This document shows, piece by piece, positions 49,333-59,937 of a DNA stretch of 64,000 bases. The notes beneath the pieces were generated by a model, which was given only the letters and a program-made list of their open reading frames with translations, was not told the DNA's origin and did not search any database. The translations under genes and the position numbers were made by a program. Origin of the DNA: DATKNA01 sp963755755. Lineage in GTDB: Bacteria; Actinomycetota; Actinomycetes; Actinomycetales; Kineosporiaceae. Every line of letters starts with the position of its first letter. Position 1 is the first letter of the stretch. The stretch is taken from assembly GCA_963755755.1 (NCBI GenBank), contig CAVWLJ010000010.1, forward strand, positions 310,001 to 374,000, written 5' to 3'.

Positions 49333-49454
49333 GCCGAGTGTGACGCTACGTCATCAATAGCGCATCGATGACCACGCGCTGTACAGAACCGGCGGCGTGT
49401 CGACGGTGGGTCAATTCGTTATACGACACGCGGGGTGCCCGTCGATCGCCTTCG

Positions 49455-49498
49455 TTGACGGTCGGCTGCGGGCCCCTTACGGTTCGAAGGGTAAAGCC
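49455..49498 (+). promoter_or_regulatory. probable promoter with partial dyad upstream of second merR gene
   Basis: TTGACG at 49455-49460 and TACGGT at 49478-49483 are 17 nt apart, a sigma-70-like arrangement. An imperfect dyad (CCTTAC ... GTAAAG, 49475-49496) overlaps the -10 and could be an operator for the MerR protein. The 243-nt gap 49333-49575 holds no gene. Confidence 0.4.
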
Positions 49499-49575
49499 CT
49501 CGGTGTAGTTCGATCGGTGCGGCGTCGCCGCGTCACTGACTTCTCCCCGCGAGGGCGCTGGGACAGGAGGACGGC

Positions 49576-50163
<588 letters not shown>

Positions 50164-50224
50164 GGGTTCTCGCCCGCAGGGGTGGTGGGCGGCGAGGTAG
50201 CGAGGACGGGGGACAATCGTCCGC

Positions 50225-51424
50225 GTGAGCAGCGCGGAGATTCTCGAGATCATCGGTGGCCTGGTCGTCGTCCTCGCGGGCGGCGGGGCCGCCGTCCTCG
50301 TGGGCCGGCGACGTCGCGAGCTGCCCCCGGAGCAGCGGCGTCCGGAGCCGGGCGTCGACTACGCGCCCGGGGTCGGTGACGACGCCGAGGTCCCGCGGGA
50401 CTCCGCGACCCGCACCCTCGAACACGTCGAACTGCCCGGCGATCCCGTCCTCGTCGAGGAACCGCCGAGCGCGGCGAGCGCTCCCACCCTCGAGCGGCCC
50501 GAACCGGTCGCCGGCCGGCTCACCCGGCTGCGGGCCCGGCTCGCCCGGTCCAACACCTCGCTCGGCCAGGGGCTGCTCGCGCTGCTCACCCGCGACCACA
50601 TCGACGAGAGCACGTGGGACGAGATCGAGGAGATCCTGCTCGTCGCCGACGTCGGCGTCGAGCCCACGACGGAGATCGTCGAGCGGCTCCGCAAGGACGT
50701 GGCGGTGCACGGCGTCCGGACGCCGGACGAGGTCCGCGGCATGCTCCGGCGCGAGCTGCTCGACGCACTGGACCCCTCGATGGACCGCGAGCTCAACGTC
50801 AGCCGCCACGACGGCCGGCCCGCGATCGTGCTCGTCGTCGGCGTCAACGGCACCGGCAAGACGACGACCGTGGGCAAGCTCGCCCGCGTGCTCGTCGCCG
50901 AGGACAAGGATGTTCTCCTCGGCGCGGCCGACACCTTCCGCGCCGCCGCCGCCGACCAGTTGCAGACCTGGGGCGAGCGGGTCGGCGTCCCGACCGTGCG
51001 CAGCGACCGGGACGGCGCCGATCCGGCCGCGGTCGCGTTCCAGGCCGTCAAGGAGGGCATCGAGGGCGAGGTGGACGTCGTCCTCGTCGACACCGCCGGC
51101 CGGCTGCAGAACAAGGTCGGACTCATGGACGAGCTGGGCAAGGTCAAGCGGGTGATCGAGAAGCAGGCTCCCGTCGACGAGGTGCTGCTCGTGCTCGACG
51201 CGACCACCGGCCAGAACGGGCTGCAGCAGGCCCGCGTGTTCTCCGAGGTCGTCGACGTCACCGGCATCGTGCTCACCAAGCTCGACGGCACCGCCAAGGG
51301 CGGCATCGTCGTCGCGGTCCAGAAGGCCCTCGGCGTCCCGGTCAAGCTCGTGGGCCTCGGCGAGGGGCCGGACGACCTCGCGCCGTTCGAGCCCGCCGCG
51401 TTCGTCGACGCCCTGCTCAACTGA
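50225..51424 (+). CDS. ftsY: signal recognition particle receptor FtsY
   Basis: 399 residues, intact, GTG start. An N-terminal helix (ILEIIGGLVVVLAGGGAAVL) anchors it in the membrane, followed by a short acidic A region and the NG GTPase: GVNGTGKTTTVGKLARV, DTFRAAAADQLQTW, DTAGRLQNK and TKLDGTAKGG. It pairs with Ffh, encoded at 58307, in co-translational targeting. smc, which precedes ftsY in mycobacteria, is not here. Confidence 0.96.
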   Translation: MSSAEILEIIGGLVVVLAGGGAAVLVGRRRRELPPEQRRPEPGVDYAPGVGDDAEVPRDSATRTLEHVELPGDPVLVEEPPSAASAPTLERPEPVAGRLTRLRARLARSNTSLGQGLLALLTRDHIDESTWDEIEEILLVADVGVEPTTEIVERLRKDVAVHGVRTPDEVRGMLRRELLDALDPSMDRELNVSRHDGRPAIVLVVGVNGTGKTTTVGKLARVLVAEDKDVLLGAADTFRAAAADQLQTWGERVGVPTVRSDRDGADPAAVAFQAVKEGIEGEVDVVLVDTAGRLQNKVGLMDELGKVKRVIEKQAPVDEVLLVLDATTGQNGLQQARVFSEVVDVTGIVLTKLDGTAKGGIVVAVQKALGVPVKLVGLGEGPDDLAPFEPAAFVDALLN

Positions 51425-51442
51425 CCGGCGGAGGGATCGGAC

Positions 51443-52637
51443 ATGGCTGAGGCCTATCTCGTCGGCGGGGTCCGGACGCCGGTCGGCCGCTACGGCGGCG
51501 CACTCGCCGGCGGTCCGCCCCGACGACCTCGCCGCCCTCGTCGTCCGGGAGGCGCTCGACCGCTCGGGAGCGCCGGCCGAGGCCGTCGACGAGGTGATCC
51601 TCGGAGCCGCCAACCAGGCCGGCGAGGACAACCGGAACGTCGCCCGCATGGCCGTGCTGCTCGCCGGCCTGCCGATGGCCGTCCCCGGCTTCACGGTCAA
51701 CCGGCTCTGCGCCTCCGGGCTGCAGGCGGTGATGTCCGCCGCGCAGGAGGTGCAGACGGGCACGGCGGAGCTGGTCGTCGCCGGCGGGGTCGAGTCGATG
51801 ACCCGGGCGCCGTGGGTGATGAGCAAGCCCGGGACGCCGTGGGCGCGGCCGGGCGAGGTCGTCGACACCGCCCTCGGCTGGCGGCTGGTGAACCCGCGCA
51901 TGCGCGAGGTCGACGGCGGCCAGGCGACGATCACCCTCGGCGACACCGCCGAGGAGGTGGCCCGGCTCGACGGGATCAGCCGCGAGGAGTGCGACGCCTA
52001 CGCCCTCCGCTCCCAGGAGCGCGCGGGGCGCGCTGTGGACAAGGGTTTCTTCGACGCCGAGCTGGTCGCCGTCCCCGTGCCGAAGGGCGACCCGGTGACC
52101 CGCGACGAGACGCCGCGGCCGGAGTCGACCATGGCGGGTCTGGCCAAGCTCAAGGCCTCCTTCCGGCCGGACGGCGTGGTCACGGCGGGCAACGCCTCCC
52201 CGCTCTCCGACGGGGCCTCGGCCGTGGTCGTCGCCTCCGGGGAGGCCGTCGAGAGGTACGGCCTCACGCCGCGCGCCCGCGTCGTCGGCGGCGCGAGCTC
52301 CGGCGTCCCGCCGCACCTCATGGGTCTGGGGCCGGTCCCGGCCACGCAGAAGCTGCTCGACCGGGTCGGCGTCGGGGTCGACGACCTGGACGCCGTCGAG
52401 CTCAACGAGGCGTTCGCCGCGCAGGTCATCGCCTGCGTCCGCCGGCTCGGGCTGGACGAGGAGCGGCTCAACGCCGACGGGGGAGCGATCGCGCTCGGCC
52501 ATCCGCTGGGCTCGAGCGGCTGCCGGCTGCTCGTCACGCTGCTCGGCCGGCTCGAGCGCGAGGGCGGACGCCGAGGCCTGGTCACGCTGTGCGTCGGCGT
52601 CGGCCAGGGCTCGTCCCTGCTCGTCGAACGCGTCTGA
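51443..52637 (+). CDS. thiolase (acetyl-CoA C-acyltransferase)
   Basis: About 397 residues. The nucleophilic Cys is in VNRLCASGLQAVMSAAQEV, and the C-terminal His and Cys are in GGAIALGHPLGSSGCRLLV and LCVGVGQGSSLLVERV. The frame breaks near 51510; shortening GG to G restores LAGVRPDDLAALVVREALD. GGAGGG precedes ATG 51443. It could serve beta-oxidation, beta-ketoadipate or acetoacetyl-CoA synthesis; nothing adjacent decides. It interrupts the ftsY-amtB neighbourhood seen in mycobacteria. Confidence 0.9.
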
Positions 52638-52757
52638 CCCCACGCCTCCCCGCCGCGGTCCCCCGCCCGGCGATCCAGCACCCGACCCTCCCGCACCCGA
52701 AGCGCAGAGTGCGTGGAGGGGGGCCGGAAACGAAGGTTTCACCGGAGGCCGACCTCC

Positions 52758-52795
52758 GTCACCTCCGCGTAACACGACGCGATCACCTCTGAAAC
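52758..52795 (+). promoter_or_regulatory. GlnR-type operator upstream of amtB
   Basis: Four 5-nt half-sites spaced by exactly 6 nt: GTCAC (52758-52762), GTAAC (52769-52773), CGATC (52780-52784, degenerate) and GAAAC (52791-52795). This matches the actinobacterial GlnR box pattern gTnAC-n6-GaAAC repeated. It lies about 130 nt before the amtB start. A separate GAAAC/GTTTC inverted repeat lies just upstream, near 52727-52736. Confidence 0.75.
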
Positions 52796-52924
52796 ACCCC
52801 GACGGAAGCGTGTCTCGTCGACGGGGGCCCCGCGGACGTGGCGCCCAGACCAGACCGGACAGCCCCCGCCGATCCCCGGCGGTGCTCGGCCGTCCCCCTC
52901 CGGCCCGGACAGCAAGGGGTGCGA

Positions 52925-54256
52925 ATGAACAGCGGAGACACCGCCTGGGTGCTCGCGAGCGCAGCGCTCGTGTTGCTCATGACCCCAGGCCTTGCCTTCT
53001 TCTACGGCGGCATGGTGCGCGCCAAGAGCGTGCTCAACATGCTCATGATGTCGTTCGTCACGATCGGCATCGTCAGCGTGCTGTGGACCCTCTACGGCTT
53101 CTCGGTCGCCTTCGGGCCGACCGGCAACGGATTCTGGGGTGGGCTGCACTGGTTCGGGATGGGCGAGGCGATCAAGACGCTCGCCGCGAACGGCGCCCAG
53201 CTCACGATCCCGAACGCGGCGTTCTCGATGTTCCAGCTCATGTTCGCGATCATCACGCCGGCGCTCATCTCCGGCGCGATCGCCGACCGCGCGCGGTTCC
53301 TCGGCTGGTCGGTGTTCGTGACCTTCTGGGCGACCCTGGTCTACTTCCCGGTCGCGCACTGGGTCTTCAGCTTCGGCGACGCGAACGGGAACGGCGCGGG
53401 CTGGCTGGCGCACCTGGGCGTCGAGGACTTCGCCGGCGGGACCGCCGTCCACATCAACGCCGGAGCCGCGGGCCTTGCCCTGGCGATCGTCCTCGGCAAG
53501 CGCAACGGCTGGCCCAAGGCTCAGTTCAAGCCGCACAACCTGCCGTTCGTCATGCTCGGCGCCGGCCTGCTCTGGTTCGGGTGGTTCGGCTTCAACGCGG
53601 GCTCCGCGCTCGCGGCGAACGGCCTCGCGGCGCTGGCCTTCACCAACACCCAGGTGGCGACCGCCACCGCCGCGCTCGGCTGGATCCTCGTCGAGCGGCT
53701 GCGCGACGGGCACGCCACGACGCTCGGCTTCGCCTCCGGTGCGGTCGCCGGCCTGGTCGCCATCACCCCGGCGTGCGCGTTCCTCGTGCCGTGGTCGGCG
53801 ATCCTGCTCGGCCTGGTCGCCGGGGTCATCTGCGCCTTCGCGGTCGGCATGAAGTACCGGCTCGGGTTCGACGACTCCCTCGACGTCGTCGGCGTCCACC
53901 TGGTCGGCGGCATCGTCGGCTGTCTCTTCCTCGGGTTCTTCAGCACCGCGAAGGCGAACGTCAACGGCACCGGTGGCACCGCCGTGGACGGGCTCTTCTA
54001 CGGCGGCGGGTTCCACCTGCTGGGGATCCAGGCGCTGGCGGCCGGCTCGGTGCTCCTCTACTCGTTCGTCATCGCGTTCGTCATCGGCTACGTCATCAAC
54101 AAGACGATGGGCTTCCGGATCGACCCCGAGGCCGAGGAGAGTGGCATCGACCTCGACCAGCACCTCGAGTCGGCGTACGAGACCATCACCAGTGGCGGCT
54201 TCCGCCCGACGGGCTCCCTCGTCGGTGCCGCCAAGACCGAAGAGGTGCCGGCATGA
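52925..54256 (+). CDS. amtB: ammonium channel AmtB
   Basis: 443 residues, intact, about 11 helices. MTPGLAFFYGGMVRAKSVLN and FAGGTAVHINAGAAGLALAI are family signatures; the pore His pair is in AVHINAG and VGVHLVGGIVGCLFLG. AAGGGG lies about 6 nt before ATG 52925. The stop overlaps glnK by ATGA, and the operon is likely turned on by GlnR under nitrogen limitation. Confidence 0.95.
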   Translation: MNSGDTAWVLASAALVLLMTPGLAFFYGGMVRAKSVLNMLMMSFVTIGIVSVLWTLYGFSVAFGPTGNGFWGGLHWFGMGEAIKTLAANGAQLTIPNAAFSMFQLMFAIITPALISGAIADRARFLGWSVFVTFWATLVYFPVAHWVFSFGDANGNGAGWLAHLGVEDFAGGTAVHINAGAAGLALAIVLGKRNGWPKAQFKPHNLPFVMLGAGLLWFGWFGFNAGSALAANGLAALAFTNTQVATATAALGWILVERLRDGHATTLGFASGAVAGLVAITPACAFLVPWSAILLGLVAGVICAFAVGMKYRLGFDDSLDVVGVHLVGGIVGCLFLGFFSTAKANVNGTGGTAVDGLFYGGGFHLLGIQALAAGSVLLYSFVIAFVIGYVINKTMGFRIDPEAEESGIDLDQHLESAYETITSGGFRPTGSLVGAAKTEEVPA

Positions 54257-54591
54257 AGCTCATCACGGCGGTGATCAAGCCGCACAAGCTCGACGAGGTC
54301 AAGTCGGCGCTGGAGTCCTTCGGCGTCCAGGGCCTCACGGTCTCGGAGGCCAGCGGCTACGGCCGGCAGAAGGGCCACACCGAGGTCTACCGGGGCGCCG
54401 AGTACACCGTCGACCTCGTGCCGAAGGTGCGGGTCGAGGTGCTCGTCGACGACGCGGACGCGGCCGACGTCACCGAGGTCGTGGTCAAGGCCGCGCAGAC
54501 GGGCCGGATCGGCGACGGCAAGGTCTGGGTCGTCCCGGTCGACGAGGTCGTGCGCGTGCGCACCGGCGAGCGCGGCGCAGACGCCCTGTAA
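54253..54591 (+). CDS. glnK: PII nitrogen regulatory protein
   Basis: 112 residues, intact. MKLITAVIKPHKLDEVKSAL is the standard opening. The T-loop has the modified Tyr in GHTEVYRGAEYTVDLVPKVR, and RIGDGKVWVVPVDEVVRVRT binds ATP/2-oxoglutarate. In actinobacteria this Tyr is adenylylated by GlnD. It blocks AmtB when nitrogen is plentiful. Confidence 0.96.
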   Translation: MKLITAVIKPHKLDEVKSALESFGVQGLTVSEASGYGRQKGHTEVYRGAEYTVDLVPKVRVEVLVDDADAADVTEVVVKAAQTGRIGDGKVWVVPVDEVVRVRTGERGADAL

Positions 54592-54680
54592 TCCACGTTC
54601 CACGGCGGCGGGTCGGAACCCGCCGGGCTCCCGGGCCCGGCGGGTCCGGCCCGTCGCCGGTCTGGGGGGAGGACTTCCAC

Positions 54681-57081
54681 GTGATCGACGACACCGCCCC
54701 GGCGTCGCCGCCGCGGGACCTGCGCCGGGAGCGCCTCGCGCTCGCCGTCCGGTCCTCGGGCCCGAACCGCCGCGCCGCCCTCGCCGATCTCGTCGAGCGG
54801 GCCCTCGCCTCCGCCTGGGAGCGGGCGCTGACGGGCAGCGGCCTGGAGCGGCAGGAGGGGGTCGCGCTCGCCGTCGTCGGCAGCGTCGCCCGCCGGGACG
54901 CCGGCCCCGCCAGCGACCTCGACCTCGTCCTGCTCCACGACGGCCGCCGTGGCGACGCCGTCAAGGGCCTGGCCGACCGGCTCTGGTACCCGCTCTGGGA
55001 CACCGGCCTGCGCCTCGACCACAGCGTCCGGACGTCGTCCCAGTGCCGGGAGGTCGCGGCCGCCGACCTCTCCGCCGCGATCGGGCTGCTCGACCTGCGC
55101 CCGCTGGCCGGCGACGCCTCGCTCGCCGTCCGCACCCGCGCGACGCTGCTCACCGACTGGCGCGGCGGCATCCGGCGGCGGCTGCCGCAGCTGCTCGACC
55201 TGCTGGCCGAGCGGGCGGCCCGGTTCGGCGAGGCCGCCTACCTGCTCGAACCCGACCTCAAGGAGAGCCGCGGCGGCCTGCGGGACGTGACGACGCTCCG
55301 CGCGCTGGCCACGAGCTGGGTCACCGACCGGCCGCACGGCGAGGTCGACGAGGCGCACGAGGTGCTCCTCGACGTCCGCGACGCCCTGCACGCCGTGACC
55401 GGCCGCCCGATGGAGCGGCTGCTGCTCGCCGAGCAGGACGCCGTCGCCGTCGCGTCCGGGGTCGGGGACGCCGACGAGCTGCTCGCCCGGGTCTCCGCCG
55501 CGGCCCGCACCGTCGCGCACGCCGTCGACACCACCGTCCGCCGCGCCCGGCAGGCGGTGCCCTCCCGGCGCGCCCGCGGCCCGCGGCGTCCACGGCTGCG
55601 CCCGCTCGGGCACGGACTCGTCGAGCACGACGGCGAGGTGGTCCTCGGTGCCGGCGTCCGCCCCGGCGACGACCCGGCGCTGCCGCTGCGCGCCGCGTCC
55701 ATCGCCGTGCGCGCCGGGCTGCCGCTCTCGCCGGTCACGGTGGAGCACCTCGCCGAGCGGTGCCCGCCGCTGCCCGAGCCGTGGCCGACCGCCGCCCGGG
55801 AGGCGCTCGTCGACCTGCTCGGCGGCGGCCCGTCGCTGACCGGGGTCTGGGAGGCGCTCGACCTGGCCGGGCTCGTCGTCCGGCTGGGTGCCGGAATGGC
55901 AGGGCGTGCGCAACCGGCCGCAGCGCAACGCCATCCACCGGCACACCGTGGACCGGCACCTCGTCGAGACCGCCGTGGTCGCCCAGCGCTTCCTCCGCGA
56001 CGTCGCCCGGCCGGACCTGCTGCTCCTCGCCGCCGTGCTGCACGACATCGGCAAGCTGCCGGGCGCGAGCGACCACTCCCGGGTGGGCGCGCCGCTGGCC
56101 TTCCGGGCGGTCTCCCGGACGGGTCTGCCGGGGCCGGACGCCGAGGTCGTCGAGCGCCTCGTCCGCGAGCACCTCACGCTCGTCGAGCTCGCCACCCGTC
56201 GCGACCCCGACGACCCGCGCACGGTCGAGGCCCTGGTCGCCGCGGTCGCCGGGCGCTCCGACGTCCTCGACCTGCTGCGCGCCCTCACCGAGGCGGACGC
56301 CGTCGCCGCCGGGCCCGCCGCCTGGTCGCCGTGGCGGGCCCGGCTCGTCGACGACCTCGTCACCCGGGCCCGCACCGCCCTGCGCGGCGAGCCGCCCCCG
56401 GGCCCGGCTCCGGTGACGAGCGCGGAGGAGGCGCTGGTCGCCTCGGTGCTGGCCGACGGGCGGCCGCGCGTGGCGCTCTCCCTGCTGAGCGGAGCGCTCG
56501 GCGAGATGCACGCGGTCACCGTCGTCGCCGTCGACCGGCCCGGCCTGCTGGCCGACATCGCCGGCACCCTGGCCTCCTTCCGGCTCAGCGTGAAGTCCGC
56601 GCTGGTCCGGACCGTGCCCGCAGGCGATCCCTCCGGGAACGAACGGCAGATCGCCGTCGACACCTGGTGGGTGGACGCCGGCAGCGGCGAGGTGCCGTCG
56701 CCGCAGACGCTGGAGACCGGCCTGCGCCGCCTCGCGGAGGGCGACCGGTCGGTGCTCGAGCGGCTCGCCCGCCGGGACGCCTCGTACCGGCCGCCGGCGG
56801 GAGCGCCGTCCCGCCCCCGGGTCGTGCTCGTGCCGGGCGCCTCCGCGGACGCCACCGTGCTCGAGGTCCGCGCCGCCGACCGGCCCGGCCTGCTGCACGC
56901 CATCGGCACCGCGCTCGCCGGGGTGGGCGTCGACCTGCGCTCGGCGCACGTCGCGACGCACGCCGGGCAGGCCGTCGACGTGCTCTACGTGGCCGAGTCC
57001 GGCGGGGGAGTGCTCTCGCCGGCGCGGGTCGCGGGCGCCGTCGCCGCCCTCGTCGACGCCGGAACGCCTCCGCAGCCCTGA
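54681..57081 (+). CDS. glnD: PII-modifying nucleotidyltransferase GlnD
   Basis: About 799 residues. The nucleotidyltransferase site is VGSVARRDAGPASDLDLVLL. The HD domain has AAVLHDIGKLPGASDHSRVG. Two C-terminal ACT domains (VVAVDRPGLLADIAGTLASF; EVRAADRPGLLHAIGTALAG) sense glutamine. GGGGGGAGGA precedes the GTG start at 54681. The frame breaks near 55893; shortening GGG to GG restores LVPEWQGVRNRPQRNAIHRH, the expected link to the HD domain. Last gene of the amtB operon. Confidence 0.93.
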
Positions 57082-57103
57082 CCCCGCTGGTTACCCTCGG
57101 CGG

Positions 57104-58195
57104 GTGGTGAGCCTGGCCGCGGGGCCCGAGGCGCCGGTCGCGGCGCGACGGCGTCCCTTCACGCCCGCGCTGGTGTTCCTCGCCGGGCAGGCACTCGTGC
57201 TGGGCGTCGTCTGGGCCGCCGCCGCCCCCGCCGGCTGGTCGGTCTGGGCGCTGCTGCAGCAGTGGGACGCCCGGCACTTCGAGGACGTCGCGCGCTCGGG
57301 GTACACCGGCGACCTCTACGCCTTCTTCCCCGGGTTCCCGCTGCTGGTGCGGCTCGTGACCGCCGGAACGGCCCTGCCCGTGGACGTCGCCGGCGTCCTC
57401 GTCTCCGTCGCGGCCGGCGTCGTGCTCGCGTACGGCGTCGACCGGCTCACCCGGGAGATCGCGGGTGCCGGCGGATCGGTCGCGGTCGCACTGGTCGCCG
57501 TCCTCCCGCTCTCGGTCGTGTTCCTCATGCCGTACTCCGAGGCGACCTTCTGCGCCCTGGCCGTCTGGACGCTGGTGGCCCTCGGGCGCGGCCGGGTCCT
57601 GCTCGGATCGGTGCTCTGCGCGGGCGCCGGACTCGTCCGGCCGACCGGGGTCGCGCTCGTCGTGGCCGTCGTCGTCGCGGCGCTCGCGTCGGAGGACCGC
57701 CGGCGCGGGGCGCTCGCGGTGGCCGTCGCGCCCCTGGGCGTCGTCGGCTATCTCGGCTGGGTCGCGCTGCGGACCGGCAGCCTGACCGGCTGGGCCGACC
57801 GGCAGCACGCCGGCTGGGGCACCGGCTTCGACGGCGGCGCCGCCACCTGGGCCTGGCTGCGGACGATCCCCACCGGGGCCGCCCTCGCGATCGACCTCGC
57901 GATCCTCGCCGCGGCGATCGCCTGCGCCGTGACCGTCGGCGTCCTGCTCCGGCGCCGGCGGACCGCGGATGCCGCCTTCGTCGGCGCCGTCCTCGTGCTC
58001 GCGCTGGGCACATCCGGGGTCTGGAACAGCCGGTACCGGCTGCTACTGCCGGCGCTGGTCGTCGGGTGCGCGCTCGCCGGCCCCGCGCTGCTGCGGCTGC
58101 GGACGCCGGTGCGGGTGGTCGCCCTGGCGGCGATCGCCGCCGTCGGCTGCTGCGTCAGCGCCTACCTGCTCACGAGCTTCCCGTACGCGCTGTAA
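57104..58195 (+). CDS. PIG-V-like polytopic mannosyltransferase-type protein
   Basis: 363 residues, intact, about eight or more helices. LLQQWDARHFEDVARSGYTG followed by YAFFPGFPLLVRL is the luminal/outside loop of PIG-V-like GT-C glycosyltransferases, where Asp and His act at the active site. LPYSEA-like FLMPYSEATFCALAVW agrees. It would use a polyprenyl-phosphate sugar donor on the outer membrane face; acceptor unknown. Placed between glnD and ffh. Confidence 0.78.
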   Translation: MVSLAAGPEAPVAARRRPFTPALVFLAGQALVLGVVWAAAAPAGWSVWALLQQWDARHFEDVARSGYTGDLYAFFPGFPLLVRLVTAGTALPVDVAGVLVSVAAGVVLAYGVDRLTREIAGAGGSVAVALVAVLPLSVVFLMPYSEATFCALAVWTLVALGRGRVLLGSVLCAGAGLVRPTGVALVVAVVVAALASEDRRRGALAVAVAPLGVVGYLGWVALRTGSLTGWADRQHAGWGTGFDGGAATWAWLRTIPTGAALAIDLAILAAAIACAVTVGVLLRRRRTADAAFVGAVLVLALGTSGVWNSRYRLLLPALVVGCALAGPALLRLRTPVRVVALAAIAAVGCCVSAYLLTSFPYAL

Positions 58196-58306
58196 CCCTC
58201 CGGCGCACCCGGAAGGGGTGGCCGCGCCCGGCCGTTAGGCTTGGCACGGGTGCACCCCGATCTGCGGGGCCGCGCCCTTCGCCCCCGATCTTGCGAGGAT
58301 CCGCCC

Positions 58307-59911
58307 GTGTTCTCGACGCTGTCCGACCGCCTCACCGCCACCTTCAAGTCGCTACGTGGCAAGGGCCGGCTCTCGCCCTCGGACGTCGACGCCACCGTGC
58401 GGGAGATCCGCCGCGCCCTGCTCGACGCCGACGTGGCGCTGCCCGTCGTCCGCGAGTTCACCGCGACGATCCGCGAGCGGGCACTCTCGGCGGAGGTCTC
58501 CCAGGCGCTGAACCCGGCGCAGCAGGTCGTCCAGATCGTCCACGACGAGCTCGTCCAGGTGCTCGGCGGCGAGACGCGCCGGCTCGCCTTCGCCAAGACC
58601 CCGCCGACCGTGATCCTCCTCGCGGGTCTGCAGGGGGCGGGCAAGACGACCCTCGCCGGCAAGCTCGGCCGGTGGCTCAAGGAGCAGGGCCACACCCCGC
58701 TCCTGGTCGCGAGCGACCTGCAGCGGCCCAACGCGGTCGACCAGCTCCAGGTCGTCGGCGAGCGCGCCGGGGTCGCCGTCTTCGCCCCGCACCCCGGGAC
58801 GTCGTCCACCGGCGCCGTCGCCGCCGGGCCCGGCGACCCCGTCGCGGTCGCGCGCGACGGCGTCCGGTTCGCCCGCGAGAAGCAGTACGACGTCGTGGTC
58901 GTCGACACCGCCGGCCGGCTCGGCGTGGACGCCGACATGATGCAGCAGGCCGCGGACATCCGGGACGCGGTCCAGCCGGACGAGATCCTCTTCGTGCTCG
59001 ACGCGATGATCGGCCAGGACGCCGTCACGACGGCCCGCGCCTTCGAGGACGGCGTCGGCTTCAGCGGCGTCGTGCTCTCCAAGCTCGACGGCGACGCCCG
59101 CGGCGGTGCCGCGCTGTCGGTGGCCGGCGTCACCGGCCGCCCGATCATGTTCGCCTCGACGGGGGAGAAGCTCGAGGAGTTCGAGCTCTTCCACCCCGAC
59201 CGGATGGCCTCGCGGATCCTCGACATGGGTGACGTGCTCACCCTCATCGAGCAGGCGCAGCGCGCGTTCGACGCCGAGCAGGCCGAGGCGATGGCGGCCA
59301 AGTTCGCCGCCGACGAGGACTTCACGTTCGACGACTTCCTCCAGCAGATGGCGGCCCTGAAGAACATGGGCTCGCTGAAGAAGATGCTCGGCATGCTCCC
59401 CGGCATGGGGGAGCTGCGCGACCAGCTGGAGAACTTCGACGAGCGCGAGATGGACCGGGTCGAGGCGATCATCAAGTCGATGACGCCGATGGAGCGCCGC
59501 CGGCCGAGCATCCTCAACGGCTCCCGCAAGCTCCGCATCGCGAACGGCTCGGGCGTGCGGGTGAGCGACGTCAACCAGCTCATCGAGCGGTTCGGCGAGG
59601 CCCAGAAGATGATGCGCCAGCTGCGCCGCGGCGGCGGGATGCCGGGCATGCCGGGGCTGCCCGGGATGGGCGGCGGCAAGAAGTCCAAGGGCCGCACGGC
59701 GCCGCCGCCGCGCAAGGGCAAGGCGAAGTCGGGCAACCCGGCCAAGCGTGCCCAGCAGGAGCGCGAGGCCGCGCAGCGGGCGACCGCGGGCCCGGCGTCC
59801 GGAGTGCCCGGCGGCGCCTTCGGCCTCGGGGACGCGGGCAACGGCAGCGGCGCGCCCGACCCGGCGAGCCTGGAGCTGCCCCCCGGTTTCGAGAAGTTCC
59901 TCGGCCGCTGA
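58307..59911 (+). CDS. ffh: signal recognition particle protein Ffh
   Basis: 534 residues, intact. GTPase motifs GLQGAGKTTLAGKLGRWLKE, VVDTAGRLGVDADMMQQ and SKLDGDARGGAALSV. The methionine-rich M domain (LKNMGSLKKMLGMLPGMGEL, EAQKMMRQLRRGGGMPGMPG) binds 4.5S RNA and signal peptides. GAGGA lies before the GTG at 58307; an earlier in-frame start at 58241 would add 22 residues without family support. A Gly/Pro/Lys-rich C-terminal tail follows the M domain. Confidence 0.96.
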   Translation: MFSTLSDRLTATFKSLRGKGRLSPSDVDATVREIRRALLDADVALPVVREFTATIRERALSAEVSQALNPAQQVVQIVHDELVQVLGGETRRLAFAKTPPTVILLAGLQGAGKTTLAGKLGRWLKEQGHTPLLVASDLQRPNAVDQLQVVGERAGVAVFAPHPGTSSTGAVAAGPGDPVAVARDGVRFAREKQYDVVVVDTAGRLGVDADMMQQAADIRDAVQPDEILFVLDAMIGQDAVTTARAFEDGVGFSGVVLSKLDGDARGGAALSVAGVTGRPIMFASTGEKLEEFELFHPDRMASRILDMGDVLTLIEQAQRAFDAEQAEAMAAKFAADEDFTFDDFLQQMAALKNMGSLKKMLGMLPGMGELRDQLENFDEREMDRVEAIIKSMTPMERRRPSILNGSRKLRIANGSGVRVSDVNQLIERFGEAQKMMRQLRRGGGMPGMPGLPGMGGGKKSKGRTAPPPRKGKAKSGNPAKRAQQEREAAQRATAGPASGVPGGAFGLGDAGNGSGAPDPASLELPPGFEKFLGR

Positions 59912-59937
59912 TCACCCCCGGAGAGGAGGTGAGCGGC

